Of a stretch of DNA of 64,000 nucleotides, positions 36,041 to 45,324 are shown one piece after another (the stretch's first letter is position 1; each line of letters opens with the position of its first letter). The DNA comes from Haloarcula sp. CBA1127 (GTDB lineage: Archaea > Halobacteriota > Halobacteria > Halobacteriales > Haloarculaceae), in the NCBI RefSeq assembly GCF_001485575.1, contig NZ_BCNB01000002.1, forward strand, positions 310,001 through 374,000, read 5' to 3'. A program made the translations under genes and the position numbers. Below the pieces are notes generated by a model. The model saw nothing but the letters and a program-made list of their open reading frames with translations. It did no database searches and was not told the DNA's origin.

Positions 36041-36904
36041 TTATTTCGTTCGTTTCCGTTCCTGCGTCGGGTGGTCCGTGACATACACCTTCGTATCGTC
36101 CGGAACGTCGTCGGTGACCCAGGAGTTCGCCCCGATGCTAACGTGGTCGCCGACGGTAATAGCACCCAGAACTTTCGTGCCCGCGCCGATGACGACGTGG
36201 TCGCCGATATCCGGGTGTCGTTTGTATCCCTTCTTGAGTCTGTGTTCGTCGCTCTCGTCGGCTTCGAAGTGGAGTGCGCCGAGCGTCACGTCCTGATAGA
36301 GGCGAACCCACTCCCCGACAGTCGTGGTTTCACCGATGACGACACCGGTCCCGTGATCGATGAAAAAGTAGTCGCCGATTTCAGCGCCGGGATGGATGTC
36401 GATGCCGGTCTCAGTCTTGGCGTATTCGGTGAGTTCACGAGCGTACTCAGAGGCACCGGCCTCGTAGAGAGTGTGTGCAACCCGTTGTACGAGTATCGCC
36501 ATGAACCCCGGATAGGACCGGATTATCTCCATGTACGTCTTCGCCGCCGGATCGCCCTTGAACGCGGCCTCGACGTCTTTTTTAAGTCGCGTGCGAACCG
36601 CTGGGAGTTGATCGATGATGGCGTCGACTGTCTCAGCGGGGTCAGAGCCGGAGTACGGTCTGATACCGGCAAAGAAGAGGCCGCCAAGAGTGTCGAGACG
36701 GTCCAGCACGGCGAGTTCGTCCCGGACCAGTTCAGCAGCGTTCCAACAAGTCGGGAAGAACAGTCGTTTGAGGATGTCGATTTCCGGCCTTCGGTGTTCC
36801 CGCCGCGGGAACTCCATCTGTGTCTGGGTCGGGAACGGCTCCTCGTCGGCCCGGTACGCCGCGAAGAGTTTCTCGTGTGTGTCGCCCGTGTAACAGTAGT
36901 CCAT
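36041..36904 (-). CDS. cysE: Serine O-acetyltransferase
   Basis: This 287-residue enzyme makes O-acetylserine from serine and acetyl-CoA, the first step of cysteine synthesis. An N-terminal helical domain (about 1-165) precedes a left-handed beta-helix of hexapeptide repeats, with catalytic-site segments GIDIHPGAEIGDYFFIDHGT, VVIGETTTVGEW and LYQDVTLGALHF. The C-terminal tail ends in KRTK; the usual Ile-terminated feedback tail is not obvious. It is encoded alone, next to a small zinc protein and FolD. Confidence 0.92.
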   Translation of the reverse strand: MDYCYTGDTHEKLFAAYRADEEPFPTQTQMEFPRREHRRPEIDILKRLFFPTCWNAAELVRDELAVLDRLDTLGGLFFAGIRPYSGSDPAETVDAIIDQLPAVRTRLKKDVEAAFKGDPAAKTYMEIIRSYPGFMAILVQRVAHTLYEAGASEYARELTEYAKTETGIDIHPGAEIGDYFFIDHGTGVVIGETTTVGEWVRLYQDVTLGALHFEADESDEHRLKKGYKRHPDIGDHVVIGAGTKVLGAITVGDHVSIGANSWVTDDVPDDTKVYVTDHPTQERKRTK

Positions 36905-37055
36905 ATCGGATTGTTGGGCTGAACCACCTTAGTCTTGAAACAACAGTTATCTCTTTGTCTATATGTTGTGTTCTCGCTGGCGCAGTAGAACTGAAAACGA
37001 GCGGAATCCCACACTGAGAGGTAGCTATTTGATACTGGCTTGTCATCGAGTCTGT

Positions 37056-37256
37056 ATGAACGGCGAGTGTTACTTCTGTCACGGCATCGTCTCCCCACCG
37101 GAGGAAGGCCACATCTGGCTGCGTGAGCACGACAGCCACGAGGTATATATGCACGAACAGTGTGCCAGCGGTCACAACGTCATCGAAGGTGGGCAGAACC
37201 CGGCCGGTGAACTCCTGATTACGTGCCCGGAATGTGGCGAAGTCGAAACCGTGTAG
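37056..37256 (+). CDS. Small zinc-ribbon-like protein
   Basis: This 66-residue protein has two pairs of cysteines, CYFC at residues 5-8 and CPEC near 58-61, plus His and Cys residues between (HEQCASGH). It could fold as one or two zinc ribbons. Haloarchaea encode many such small zinc proteins, mostly uncharacterised. It is divergent from cysE and convergent with folD. The start at 37056 is supported by an AT-rich TATA-like TATTTGAT about 28 nt upstream. Confidence 0.75.
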   Translation: MNGECYFCHGIVSPPEEGHIWLREHDSHEVYMHEQCASGHNVIEGGQNPAGELLITCPECGEVETV

Positions 37257-37298
37257 CAATCCACGCAGGCAGCCCTGTGGACGGGCCGTGGCTCCGTC

Positions 37299-38192
37299 CT
37301 AGGGAAGTGTAATATCGACGCCGGACTGCAGGCTAGCCGCTTTCACGGTGTTGTACATTAGCATTGCAATGGTGAGCGGGCCGACACCGCCGGGAACCGG
37401 GGTGATGGCGTCCGCTTTCGCTTTGGCGCTCTCGAAGTCCACGTCCCCGACGAGTTCGTACCCCTTCTCCGTGTCAGCAGCAACCCGGTTGATACCCACG
37501 TCGATAACTGTCGTGCCCGCCGAGAGCATCGACCCGTCTATCATTTCCGGAACCCCGGCGGCGGCGATCACGATGTCCGCGTTGCGAGTCTTGTTCGCGA
37601 GGTCATCAGTCCGGGAGTGGCAGACGGTCGTTGTCGCGTTCCCGCCCGGCCCGTACTGGATGAGCAGGTTCGCCATCGGTTTGCCGACGATGTCCGAGCG
37701 TCCGACGACAACGGCGTCTTTCCCCTCTGTCTCAACACCAGTTTCGGCCAGTATCTTCTGTATTCCGTGGGGCGTGCAGGGTTTGTATCGCGCGTTCCCT
37801 GCGACGAGCCGACCGACGTTTTCCGGGTGGAACCCGTCGACATCTTTCATCGGGTCGATGCGCTCCAGTACGTCACGCTTGTTCACGTGGTCGGGGACCG
37901 GCATCTGGACGAGGATTCCGTGGACGGCCGGGTCCGCGTTCAGTTCGTCGATGGTCCCAAACAGCGTCTCGGCCGGTTCGTCCGCGCTGATTTCGTAATG
38001 GAACCCCTCGATGCCGATCTCCTCACAGGCCTGTTGTTTCATCGAGACGTACGTCTCACTCGCGCCGTCGTCGCTCATTAGCACCGTCGCCAGCCCCGGT
38101 GTGACACCCTCGCTGACGAGCGTGTCCGTACACGCCGCGACGCCCTCCGTGATCTGGTCGCCGATTTCGTTCCCGTCGATTACTGTAGTCAT
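37299..38192 (-). CDS. folD: Bifunctional methylene-THF dehydrogenase/methenyl-THF cyclohydrolase
   Basis: This 297-residue FolD oxidises 5,10-methylene-THF to 10-formyl-THF in two steps. Seen motifs are the catalytic lysine in ETYVSMKQQACEEIGI, QMPVPDHVNKRDVLERIDP, the NADP-binding VVVGRSDIVGKPMANLL and the C-terminal PGGVGPLTIAMLMYN. It is monocistronic. In this window it links the methylene-THF-producing flavoproteins and MetF at the left edge to formate, if a formyl-THF-releasing enzyme exists elsewhere. Confidence 0.96.
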   Translation of the reverse strand: MTTVIDGNEIGDQITEGVAACTDTLVSEGVTPGLATVLMSDDGASETYVSMKQQACEEIGIEGFHYEISADEPAETLFGTIDELNADPAVHGILVQMPVPDHVNKRDVLERIDPMKDVDGFHPENVGRLVAGNARYKPCTPHGIQKILAETGVETEGKDAVVVGRSDIVGKPMANLLIQYGPGGNATTTVCHSRTDDLANKTRNADIVIAAAGVPEMIDGSMLSAGTTVIDVGINRVAADTEKGYELVGDVDFESAKAKADAITPVPGGVGPLTIAMLMYNTVKAASLQSGVDITLP

Positions 38193-38507
38193 TGTTGCTA
38201 GATTTGCTGTCGGCCCCGAAGTCCCCAGTTAGATGTCCAGAGTGAGCAGACTGCTGCACGGTCAACTGCTGGGGTTGGCCAAGCGTTCGATGTTCCCCTC
38301 AAGCCCCGTCGGAATAGTGGGTGATGCGGAATAGTCCAGCCTTTGAAATGATACCGGCTATTCGTCCAGTGTTTAGCCGTAACCAGTCGACAGTTCGGCA
38401 ATATTTCGGGCAGTGGGACGGAGTACCGAAGGTTTTTGTCCTGACCCATGCTTGGTCTACACAACCACACCGGGAGGCAGGGCCTCTCGCTTAGGAGCAA
38501 CTGCACT
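38193..38507. other. Divergent folD-trpE intergenic region
   Basis: This 315-bp gap contains promoters in both directions. A GGAG sequence lies about 11 nt before the trpE ATG at 38508, and a T-rich box (AAGGTTTTTGTCC) lies near 38428-38440. No leader peptide with tandem Trp codons is seen. Confidence 0.5.
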
Positions 38508-40019
38508 ATGACTGAGATTCGATTCAGCACCGACAAAGAATCGTTCATCGAAACTGCGAGGGCAGCAGCGGACGGCGCCCGTGTGCCGGTCGAGGCGCGC
38601 GTCACCGTTGCTGACCCGTTCGAAGCGTATCGCCGCGCCCGCGACGAGAACACAGACGGCTTCTATCTCGAAACGACCGGTGGGCAGTCGGGCTGGGGGT
38701 ACTTCGGCATCGAGCCAATCGAGCGCGTCGAGGTGTCCGCAGGAGCGACACCCGCACAGGATGGCGGAAGTCCGAGTCTCGAAGCTATCGACAACCTACT
38801 CGACCGCGAACACCTAGAACGGGGCGACTGTACGGTTCCATACCCGTGTGGCGCGTTCGGGTGGCTTTCCTACGACGTAGCACGGGAACTAGAGGACATC
38901 CCAGAGACGACCGTTTCGGATGGCCTCCCACGGCTTCAGTTTGGCGTGTTCGACTGCATCGCCGCGTGGGAGGAGCCACACGACGGGGACGTCGAGATGC
39001 ATGTAACGGCCTGTCCCACCGTCGACGGGTCGCCTGAATCGGCATTCGAGCGTGGCCGGACGATGGCCCAAGAGCTAGCACAGGACGCCATCCACGGCGA
39101 GAAACACGTCCAGTCCCAGCCGACCGCTGCAAGTCAGGCCACGTTCGAAAGCGAGTGCGGCGAGGCAGCGTTCGCCGACCGCGTCCGACAAATAAAACAG
39201 TACGTCAGGGACGGCGACACGTTCCAGACAAACGTCTCACACCGGCTGACCGCCCCGGCGGCCGTCCACCCGGTCGACACCTTCGACGCTGTCCGTCGGG
39301 TGAATCCGGCTCCGTACTCAGCCCTGCTTGAGTTCCCCGGCGTCGACCTTGTCAGCGCCAGCCCGGAGCTGTTGCTGGACGTCGATGGGGACCAGTTGCT
39401 CACTGAGCCGATTGCCGGAACGCGGCCGCGAGGCGCGACGCCGTCCGAAGACGAGGATCTTGAGGCAGACCTCTGTAGCGACGAGAAGGAGCGGGCCGAA
39501 CACGCCATGCTGGTCGACCTCGAACGCAACGACCTCGGCAAGGTCAGCGAGTACGGGTCCGTCGATGTCGCCGAGTACCGCCGCGTCGACCGGTATTCAG
39601 AGGTGATGCACCTCGTTTCCCTCATCGAAGGGGAGTTACGCGACGACGTGAGCATTGCCGACGCGGTCGCAGCCGTGTTCCCCGGCGGAACCATCACCGG
39701 CGCGCCGAAACCGCGGACGATGGAGATTATCGACGAGGTGGAGCGGACCCGACGGGGGCCCTACACCGGCAGTATCGGGATGTTCGGTTTCGACGAGCGA
39801 GCGACGTTGAACATCACGATCAGGACGCTGGTTCACTACGACGGCGAGTATCGCCTCCGTGTCGGGAGTGGCATCGTACACGACTCCGTTCCAGAGGCGG
39901 AGTACCGGGAGACACTGGACAAGGCCCGGGCGCTCGTTACTGCCGTCGACGAGGCACTCGGCGAACAGGGGTCGTTCGCGGTCGAATCCGGGACCGAACC
40001 GATGGAGGGAATGCGATGA
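38508..40019 (+). CDS. trpE: Anthranilate synthase component I
   Basis: This 503-residue chorismate-using enzyme shows [11 protein letters not shown] near 266-276, [18 protein letters not shown] at 301-310, [23 protein letters not shown] and [16 protein letters not shown]. The residue in PIAGT is Ala, as in anthranilate synthases; aminodeoxychorismate synthases (PabB) carry Lys there (PIKGT). I therefore call TrpE rather than PabB despite the neighbouring folate gene. The start is the ATG at 38508, not 38448. It overlaps trpG by 4 bp, so the two subunits are cotranslated. Confidence 0.92.
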   Translation: MTEIRFSTDKESFIETARAAADGARVPVEARVTVADPFEAYRRARDENTDGFYLETTGGQSGWGYFGIEPIERVEVSAGATPAQDGGSPSLEAIDNLLDREHLERGDCTVPYPCGAFGWLSYDVARELEDIPETTVSDGLPRLQFGVFDCIAAWEEPHDGDVEMHVTACPTVDGSPESAFERGRTMAQELAQDAIHGEKHVQSQPTAASQATFESECGEAAFADRVRQIKQYVRDGDTFQTNVSHRLTAPAAVHPVDTFDAVRRVNPAPYSALLEFPGVDLVSASPELLLDVDGDQLLTEPIAGTRPRGATPSEDEDLEADLCSDEKERAEHAMLVDLERNDLGKVSEYGSVDVAEYRRVDRYSEVMHLVSLIEGELRDDVSIADAVAAVFPGGTITGAPKPRTMEIIDEVERTRRGPYTGSIGMFGFDERATLNITIRTLVHYDGEYRLRVGSGIVHDSVPEAEYRETLDKARALVTAVDEALGEQGSFAVESGTEPMEGMR

Positions 40020-40588
40020 TACTCATCATCGACAACTACGACTCCTTCGCATACAATCTGGTCCAGTACGTCGGCGAGTTCGACGAGGTCACGGTCCGTC
40101 GGAACGACGCTATCGACGTCGCGGGCATCCACGAACTCGACCCGGACGGCATCGTCGTCTCACCGGGGCCCGGGACGCCAGCGGAGGCCGGCGTGTCCAT
40201 TGACGTGTTCGCCGAGACAGAGTACCCGGCGCTTGGCGTCTGTCTGGGCCACCAGGCGCTCTGTGCGGCCCACGGGACTCCTGTTGGCCACGCACCGAGC
40301 GTGGTCCACGGGAAGCCCTCGGAGGTCCGCCACGATGGAACGAGGCTATACGACGGCGTCGACGACCCGTTCGAAGTCGGGCGGTATCACTCGCTGGCCG
40401 TCGAAGCAACGGAACTCCCGGACACGCTTTCGGAAACGGCCCACACGAACGACGAGCAGGGCATCGTGATGGGCGTCCAGCACGCCGAAAAACCGCACAT
40501 CGGCGTCCAGTTCCATCCGGAGAGCATCCTCACTGACGCCGGGAAACAGATCGTCGAGAACTTCTGTACCGGAATCGCCAAGGCCTAA
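40016..40588 (+). CDS. trpG: Anthranilate synthase component II (glutamine amidotransferase)
   Basis: This 190-residue class I amidotransferase supplies ammonia to TrpE. The triad is visible as Cys76 in GVCLGHQA and the His/Glu of [21 protein letters not shown] and VVSPGPGTP are also typical. It could in principle serve a PabB as well, but only the PIAGT-type partner is adjacent. Confidence 0.95.
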   Translation: MILIIDNYDSFAYNLVQYVGEFDEVTVRRNDAIDVAGIHELDPDGIVVSPGPGTPAEAGVSIDVFAETEYPALGVCLGHQALCAAHGTPVGHAPSVVHGKPSEVRHDGTRLYDGVDDPFEVGRYHSLAVEATELPDTLSETAHTNDEQGIVMGVQHAEKPHIGVQFHPESILTDAGKQIVENFCTGIAKA

Positions 40589-40607
40589 ATCACAGCACCC
40601 GCGCGGT

Positions 40608-42464
40608 CTATTTCTTTTCAGGTGGGTCGACGTCGTGGTGTGTCTGAATGTCCGGCAGTTTCCTGACGGCGCGTCGGAAGAGGGAGGTGTGGCCCTGCTC
40701 GTCCCGGTACCAGGTCACGGTCAGCCCGCCGACCGCCACAAGTGATATTACGGCGAACGGGCCGCCAGTCAGAACGGCCAGCGCCTGGAGCGTCTCGGCA
40801 CCACCGAGAAGCAACACCGAAACGGCGACTGCACCCTGAAAAATGCCCCAGAAGACGATATGCGTCGCCGACGGTGCCATCCCCCGTCGCGTTGCCAGAA
40901 CCGAGACGACGAGCGTCGAGGTGTCCGCCGAGGTGGCCATGAACACGATGATGAGCGCAAGAAACAGGAACATCAGGAGCTGTCCCAGCGGCAACGACGC
41001 GAACAGCGGGAAGCCGGCGACCGCCTCCGAACCGCCACGTTGTGCGATCGCGGCGAGAATATCGGCCTGCCCCGTCTGCTGGATGAACAGCGACGTGCCA
41101 CCGAGCAGCAGGAACCAGACCATCGTCGCCGCTGAGGTCGCGACGACACTCGTGAACACGACAGTTCTGACCCGGCGACCGCGGGAGAGTGCGGCGATGA
41201 ACAGCCCCGCGAAGGGTGCCCACGAAAACCACCACAACCAGTTCCAGACGGTCCACGCCGCGACCCACTGCCCGCCCGTGTGAAGACTCAACGGAACGAA
41301 CTCCACCACGTAGGTCCCGAGTGCCTGCGTTCCTCGCTGGAGAATGAACGACCGTGGACCGACGGCAGCGATGAGAAGCGCGAACAGGCCGAACAAGACA
41401 ATATTGAGACCGGCGATGCGACGGATGCCACGGTGGATTCCAGTCGCGCTAGAGACAACGAATATCAGCGTCAAGCCGCCGACGAACAGGACCGGTCCGA
41501 CCTCACCGGCTGCCACGTCCCACTGGTAATTGATTCCGGCGAGAAACTGCTCGCTCACGAGTGCAACCGAGGTGGCGATGCCCCCGATAGTGGCAAAGAC
41601 GGCCAGCGTATCGACCAATGTAGCCCAAGCCGAATCCAGTTCATCGACACCGAGCAACGGGGCCAGCACCGTCGAGACCCGGAGCGGTGCGCCCCGCGTG
41701 AACGCGAAGTACGCGATCGGGACGCCGATGACGGCATAGGCGCTCCAAGCCGAGACGCCCCAGTGAAAGAGGGTGTACACCAGCGCGCCGTTGATCGCGC
41801 CCGGCGACCTGGGGGCTGCCCCGATGTACGGCGGTGGCTGATCGTAGTGAAACAGAGCCTCAGTGGGGCCCCAGAACACCAGTCCGGCCGCGATGCCGGC
41901 CGTGAACACGAGCGTAAAGTACGTCGGATACGTGTAGCTTGGTTCCGTGTCTGGACCACCGAGTTTGATTTCACCCCAGGGCCCAACCAAGAGAAACAGA
42001 CAGTAACAGACCGAGAGGAAGACCGCGGCGAGAAACAGCGGGCCGCCGCCGCGAAGGACTGTGGCAGCAGCGGCGTCGACAGCACCCGTCGTCCGTGCGG
42101 GGAATGCGATCTGGAGCCCGAAGAACGCGGCAAACACGAGCACCGGGAACGCGAGGATGGCTGGCTCGTGCTGTGTGAGGAACTCTCTGACGGCCCGTCT
42201 GACATTGGTCCGCCGAACACGGAGCAGGACATCGGCCGCGGCCGGCGCAGTAGCGTCTTCGGAGTAGGGAAGGAGCGCGATGTAACAGAGTCCCGAACTG
42301 AAAAACACGAGCGCGATAGTCAGCCATGCCGGACCAGTCACGGCTTCGCCGACAAGCGTCGGAAAGAAGAACCCTGCGAGCACGAGCGCCCCGGACGCGG
42401 CGCACAGTGGCACCAGTAGCCGGCCGACAATCTCCGCAATGCCACAGGCGTCCGAGGTGGCCAT
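40608..42464 (-). CDS. BCCT-family betaine/choline/carnitine transporter
   Basis: This 618-residue secondary carrier is longer than the usual 500-550 residues because of an N-terminal extension with one or two extra hydrophobic segments. The family signature appears as AAWTVWNWLWWFSWAPFAGL, and ATSADTSTLVVSVL matches the late conserved segment. BCCT proteins import quaternary-ammonium osmolytes such as glycine betaine. It is convergent with trpG and has a leaderless-type promoter. It may feed the demethylating enzymes at the left of the window, an inference. Confidence 0.92.
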   Translation of the reverse strand: MATSDACGIAEIVGRLLVPLCAASGALVLAGFFFPTLVGEAVTGPAWLTIALVFFSSGLCYIALLPYSEDATAPAAADVLLRVRRTNVRRAVREFLTQHEPAILAFPVLVFAAFFGLQIAFPARTTGAVDAAAATVLRGGGPLFLAAVFLSVCYCLFLLVGPWGEIKLGGPDTEPSYTYPTYFTLVFTAGIAAGLVFWGPTEALFHYDQPPPYIGAAPRSPGAINGALVYTLFHWGVSAWSAYAVIGVPIAYFAFTRGAPLRVSTVLAPLLGVDELDSAWATLVDTLAVFATIGGIATSVALVSEQFLAGINYQWDVAAGEVGPVLFVGGLTLIFVVSSATGIHRGIRRIAGLNIVLFGLFALLIAAVGPRSFILQRGTQALGTYVVEFVPLSLHTGGQWVAAWTVWNWLWWFSWAPFAGLFIAALSRGRRVRTVVFTSVVATSAATMVWFLLLGGTSLFIQQTGQADILAAIAQRGGSEAVAGFPLFASLPLGQLLMFLFLALIIVFMATSADTSTLVVSVLATRRGMAPSATHIVFWGIFQGAVAVSVLLLGGAETLQALAVLTGGPFAVISLVAVGGLTVTWYRDEQGHTSLFRRAVRKLPDIQTHHDVDPPEKK

Positions 42465-42488
42465 GCGTCAATATTCAGTATCGAATAC

Positions 42489-42497
42489 ATATATTAC
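42489..42497 (-). promoter_or_regulatory. TATA-like box of the BCCT gene
   Basis: TAATATATG on the minus strand is centred about 29 nt before the ATG at 42464, as expected for a leaderless haloarchaeal promoter. Confidence 0.5.
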
Positions 42498-42553
42498 TAT
42501 CCCACAGCACGATGCAAGCCGGTCGACACCGTCGCTGACGAGCGTTGGGACCG

Positions 42554-43801
42554 CTACTCGGTGGTGTCTCCGCTCTCCTCGTCGTCCGCGACGATTCCGT
42601 CCAGTAGTGGTTCGCTCGACTCACGGCCCAGCACCGACTTTCCCAGAAGCCGTCCGCCGATAGAACGGGGGTTGATAACTTCGTCCGCCCCGACCGCGCG
42701 GAACTTCTCGACGTGTTTCTCGGCAGTCGCCGCTGCGACTGTGCGGATGTCAGGATTGACGTTTTTCGTCGCGATGACCGCAAGCACGTCGCGGGCATCG
42801 TCGTTACTCCCCACCACAACACCGCTTGCGGTCCCGACGCGTGCGTCCCTGAGGACATCCTCATCGGTGGGATCACCGGTGAGCAGATTCACGCCCTCGC
42901 CCTGCAGCGACGCGACCGTCTCCTCGTCGGGGGTAACAACCACAACCTCCGTCTCGTCGCCCAGTTCCTCAAGCAGCGATGCCGTAACGTCTCCGTACCC
43001 AAGAACCACGACGTGGTCCTCGAGGAGTGTGAGTTCTGATGCTGTCATGACTCCGAACGCTGTCGCCATTCTGGATTCGATAGCCGGCCCGATGAGCGCG
43101 CCCACGGCGACGGTGAACGCGCCGGTCCCGAACAGGATAATCGAGAGCGAGAACCATCGTGCTTCCGCCGTCACAGGTGTGATATCGCCGTAGCCGACCG
43201 TCGCGATTGTGACGACGACGTAGTACACGGCGTCGCCCCAGCTGTCGAGTTCGAGGAACTGGCCTCGTAGCCCGTAGGCACCGACGGTCCCGTAGAGAAC
43301 AACGCCGAAAATCGCCGACAACGATGCGATCTGAATCGGCGAGAGGTCAAGAGACTGGTCGAACCGGTGACGGTTGCGGACCAGCAGCGGGTACGTGACC
43401 AGTGTCAGCAACAACAGCGGGATGTCAGTTGGCTGAAACGTGGTAAGCGGCAGGACTACCAGACCGAGTAGCACGACGGCCGCCACGCGCCACGCGAGTT
43501 GTTTGCGCCGCTGGAGTCCAACCGTCACGATGCCGAGGATAAACGCGAACAGCACCCCACCGAACCTGACAAAAAGTATCGGAAGGTCGACGACTGCGGT
43601 CAACGGGCCATTGAGGGTAAGCGACGCCTGGCTGAGGTTCGAAAGACCGGTCACGAACGCCAGCAGCGCGACCGTGCCGGTCAGAACGACTGTTGGTTTT
43701 GCGCCGGATAGCTCGTCCCACTCGACGAACGGGACTCTGTCAGCCGGATAGAACACGTCCTCCAGCGTCCGGTCCGACGAGTCCTCAGGGACGTTAGCCA
43801 T
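42554..43801 (-). CDS. Potassium channel protein with RCK (TrkA-N) domain
   Basis: This 415-residue channel has several N-terminal helices (about 37-175) before a pore loop with selectivity filter TVGYGD (201-206) and a last helix. A cytoplasmic NAD-type Rossmann domain starts at HVVVLGYGDVTASLLEEL (263 onward), and further motifs (GDPTDEDVLRDARV) are present. The extra helices before the pore could form a sensor-like or transport domain without the Arg-rich S4 of voltage sensors. The start at 43801 is supported by a TATA-like box 26 nt upstream; an ATG two codons earlier is possible. Confidence 0.92.
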   Translation of the reverse strand: MANVPEDSSDRTLEDVFYPADRVPFVEWDELSGAKPTVVLTGTVALLAFVTGLSNLSQASLTLNGPLTAVVDLPILFVRFGGVLFAFILGIVTVGLQRRKQLAWRVAAVVLLGLVVLPLTTFQPTDIPLLLLTLVTYPLLVRNRHRFDQSLDLSPIQIASLSAIFGVVLYGTVGAYGLRGQFLELDSWGDAVYYVVVTIATVGYGDITPVTAEARWFSLSIILFGTGAFTVAVGALIGPAIESRMATAFGVMTASELTLLEDHVVVLGYGDVTASLLEELGDETEVVVVTPDEETVASLQGEGVNLLTGDPTDEDVLRDARVGTASGVVVGSNDDARDVLAVIATKNVNPDIRTVAAATAEKHVEKFRAVGADEVINPRSIGGRLLGKSVLGRESSEPLLDGIVADDEESGDTTE

Positions 43802-43821
43802 TAACATACTTTTGTCGGAGT

Positions 43822-43832
43822 CAATATAAAAA
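43822..43832 (-). promoter_or_regulatory. TATA-like box of the K+ channel gene
   Basis: The minus-strand TTTTTATATTG is centred about 26 nt before the ATG at 43801, which favours this start over 43807. Confidence 0.5.
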
Positions 43833-43973
43833 ACACGCGGCGAGCGGGCACCGAACTCAAGTCAGCGGACCACATACGACCACATCAATGCGTCGATTGC
43901 ACGAGCATGGGTGTCGCCATTCGCCAAGGGCGCTTAGAGGGAGCGGGGACCGACTCATCTGGAGGGCGGACAG

Positions 43974-44384
43974 ATGAACGCCGCCGTCCTGTTCGGACTG
44001 GGAACGATGATAGCCTGGGGGTTCTGGATAGCGTTTGGCAACGTCGCGTCGAGTACAATGGACCCGGAGACCGCGGCGTTCGTGTCCTACGCCGCTGCAA
44101 CGGTCGTCACCGGGATATACGTCGTTGTCTCAGACGCATCGTTCGTCGTCACGAACCGGGGGATGATGTTCGCCGGCGCGGCGGGCGTCGCGGCGGCCGT
44201 CGGCGTGGTCTCGACGTTCGTCGGCGTGACTGTGGGGCCCACGTCGATTGTGTCCACCATCGGCGGGATGTACTTCATCACTGCCGCGGTCATCGGCGTC
44301 ATCGCGTTCGGGGAGTCAATGACGTTGACGAAAGCCGCCGGCATCGGTCTGGCGCTGATAGCGATTGTCGTCATCAATCAGTGA
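43974..44384 (+). CDS. Half-size EamA/DMT membrane protein
   Basis: This 136-residue protein has about four to five hydrophobic helices and ends in an EamA-like motif (FGESMTLTKAAGIGLALIAI). It is about half the usual ten-helix DMT length, so it probably works as a dimer. A GGAGG at 43961-43965, 8 nt before the ATG, is a good Shine-Dalgarno site. It lies upstream of a RidA gene in the same direction. The substrate is not known. Confidence 0.8.
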   Translation: MNAAVLFGLGTMIAWGFWIAFGNVASSTMDPETAAFVSYAAATVVTGIYVVVSDASFVVTNRGMMFAGAAGVAAAVGVVSTFVGVTVGPTSIVSTIGGMYFITAAVIGVIAFGESMTLTKAAGIGLALIAIVVINQ

Positions 44385-44474
44385 CTGGACACAACTGGTA
44401 AGCGCCCGAGAATGTTGTGCGAGCGTGACTCGTCACGGCGGGGGTTTATCAGATGGGGGCAGGTACGGCCGAAT

Positions 44475-44855
44475 ATGAAGCACGTAATCAGCACCGACGA
44501 AGCACCGGCCGCGGTCGGCGCGTACAGTCAGGCAACGTCGAACGGCGACCTCCTCATCACCGCCGGACAGCTCCCGCTAACGACAGACGGCGAACTCCTC
44601 GACGACGAGCCAGTCGCTGACCAGACGCGGCAATGCCTTCACAATGTCGCGGCGATTCTGGAATCAGAAGGGCTCTCGCTGGACGACGTACTCAAGACAA
44701 CGGTCTATCTCGACGATATCGACGACTTCGATGCGTTCAACGAGGCCTACAGCGAGTTTTTTGAATCGGAACCACCGGCGCGGAGCGCCGTCGGCGTTGG
44801 TGCGGTCCCGAAAGGTGCAGCGGTCGAAATTGAAGCTATCGCGACCACCGAGTAG
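44475..44855 (+). CDS. RidA/YjgF family protein (second copy)
   Basis: This 126-residue RidA protein shows AAVGAYSQA, LLITAGQLPLTTDGELL, DDVLKTTVYLDDIDDF and the Arg-bearing EPPARSAVGVGAVPKGAAVEIEA. Compared with the copy at 31963 it is closer to the canonical enamine/imine deaminase, since it has the GxYSQA motif. The start at 44475 replaces a longer frame (44412) whose extension has no family match. It is likely a housekeeping RidA. Confidence 0.93.
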   Translation: MKHVISTDEAPAAVGAYSQATSNGDLLITAGQLPLTTDGELLDDEPVADQTRQCLHNVAAILESEGLSLDDVLKTTVYLDDIDDFDAFNEAYSEFFESEPPARSAVGVGAVPKGAAVEIEAIATTE

Positions 44856-44876
44856 CGAGCGCGGCCGTTCCGTATC

Positions 44877-45146
44877 CTACCGCAGCTCCATCTGTTCTGC
44901 TCGCTCTGCGGCGAGCGTCGTCAGTTCGTCGACGCTGCTGTCCGAGCGGTCCGCGAGGACGCGAAGCAACATCCCGAGCTGTATCGCCGCTGCCTCGCGG
45001 AGTTCAGCCGCCTCCTCGGTGTCGTTACCGAAGTAGTACTCGTGGCGGCCGTCCTCGTGGATAATACCGGTGTACACCGAGCGCAGGTCGGCCTCGGTTA
45101 TTGCGGCTGACGCCTCCGCCTTGACTTCCTTGAACCGTGGATTCAT
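44877..45146 (-). CDS. Conserved-looking 89-residue protein next to formate dehydrogenase
   Basis: This 89-residue acidic helical protein (EVKAEASAAITEADLRSVYT, then HEDGRHEYYFGNDTEEAAEL) has no Cys, membrane segment or DNA-binding motif. I do not recognise a family. It is divergent from the formate dehydrogenase genes and convergent with the RidA gene. Its acidic composition and codon use support a real gene. Confidence 0.65.
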   Translation of the reverse strand: MNPRFKEVKAEASAAITEADLRSVYTGIIHEDGRHEYYFGNDTEEAAELREAAAIQLGMLLRVLADRSDSSVDELTTLAAERAEQMELR

Positions 45147-45294
45147 GATTTCGATTGGGGGTAACGTCCCGCTGCCTCATTGTTTCGACGGAACAGTCTG
45201 ACCAGCGCTGTCTCATCAATGTATAAGCAAGTGATATGTTGTGGGGGCCGACGACGCCACTGCAACCAGTGGTCCCGGGACCGCTCGGCTGGGG

Positions 45295-45303
45295 TTTTTA
45301 ATC
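45295..45303 (+). promoter_or_regulatory. TATA-like box of the formate dehydrogenase operon
   Basis: TTTTTAATC is centred about 26 nt before the ATG at 45325, which predicts a leaderless transcript and supports this start over 45241. Confidence 0.45.
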
Positions 45304-45324
45304 GTTCAACACGAGGCACAGAGT

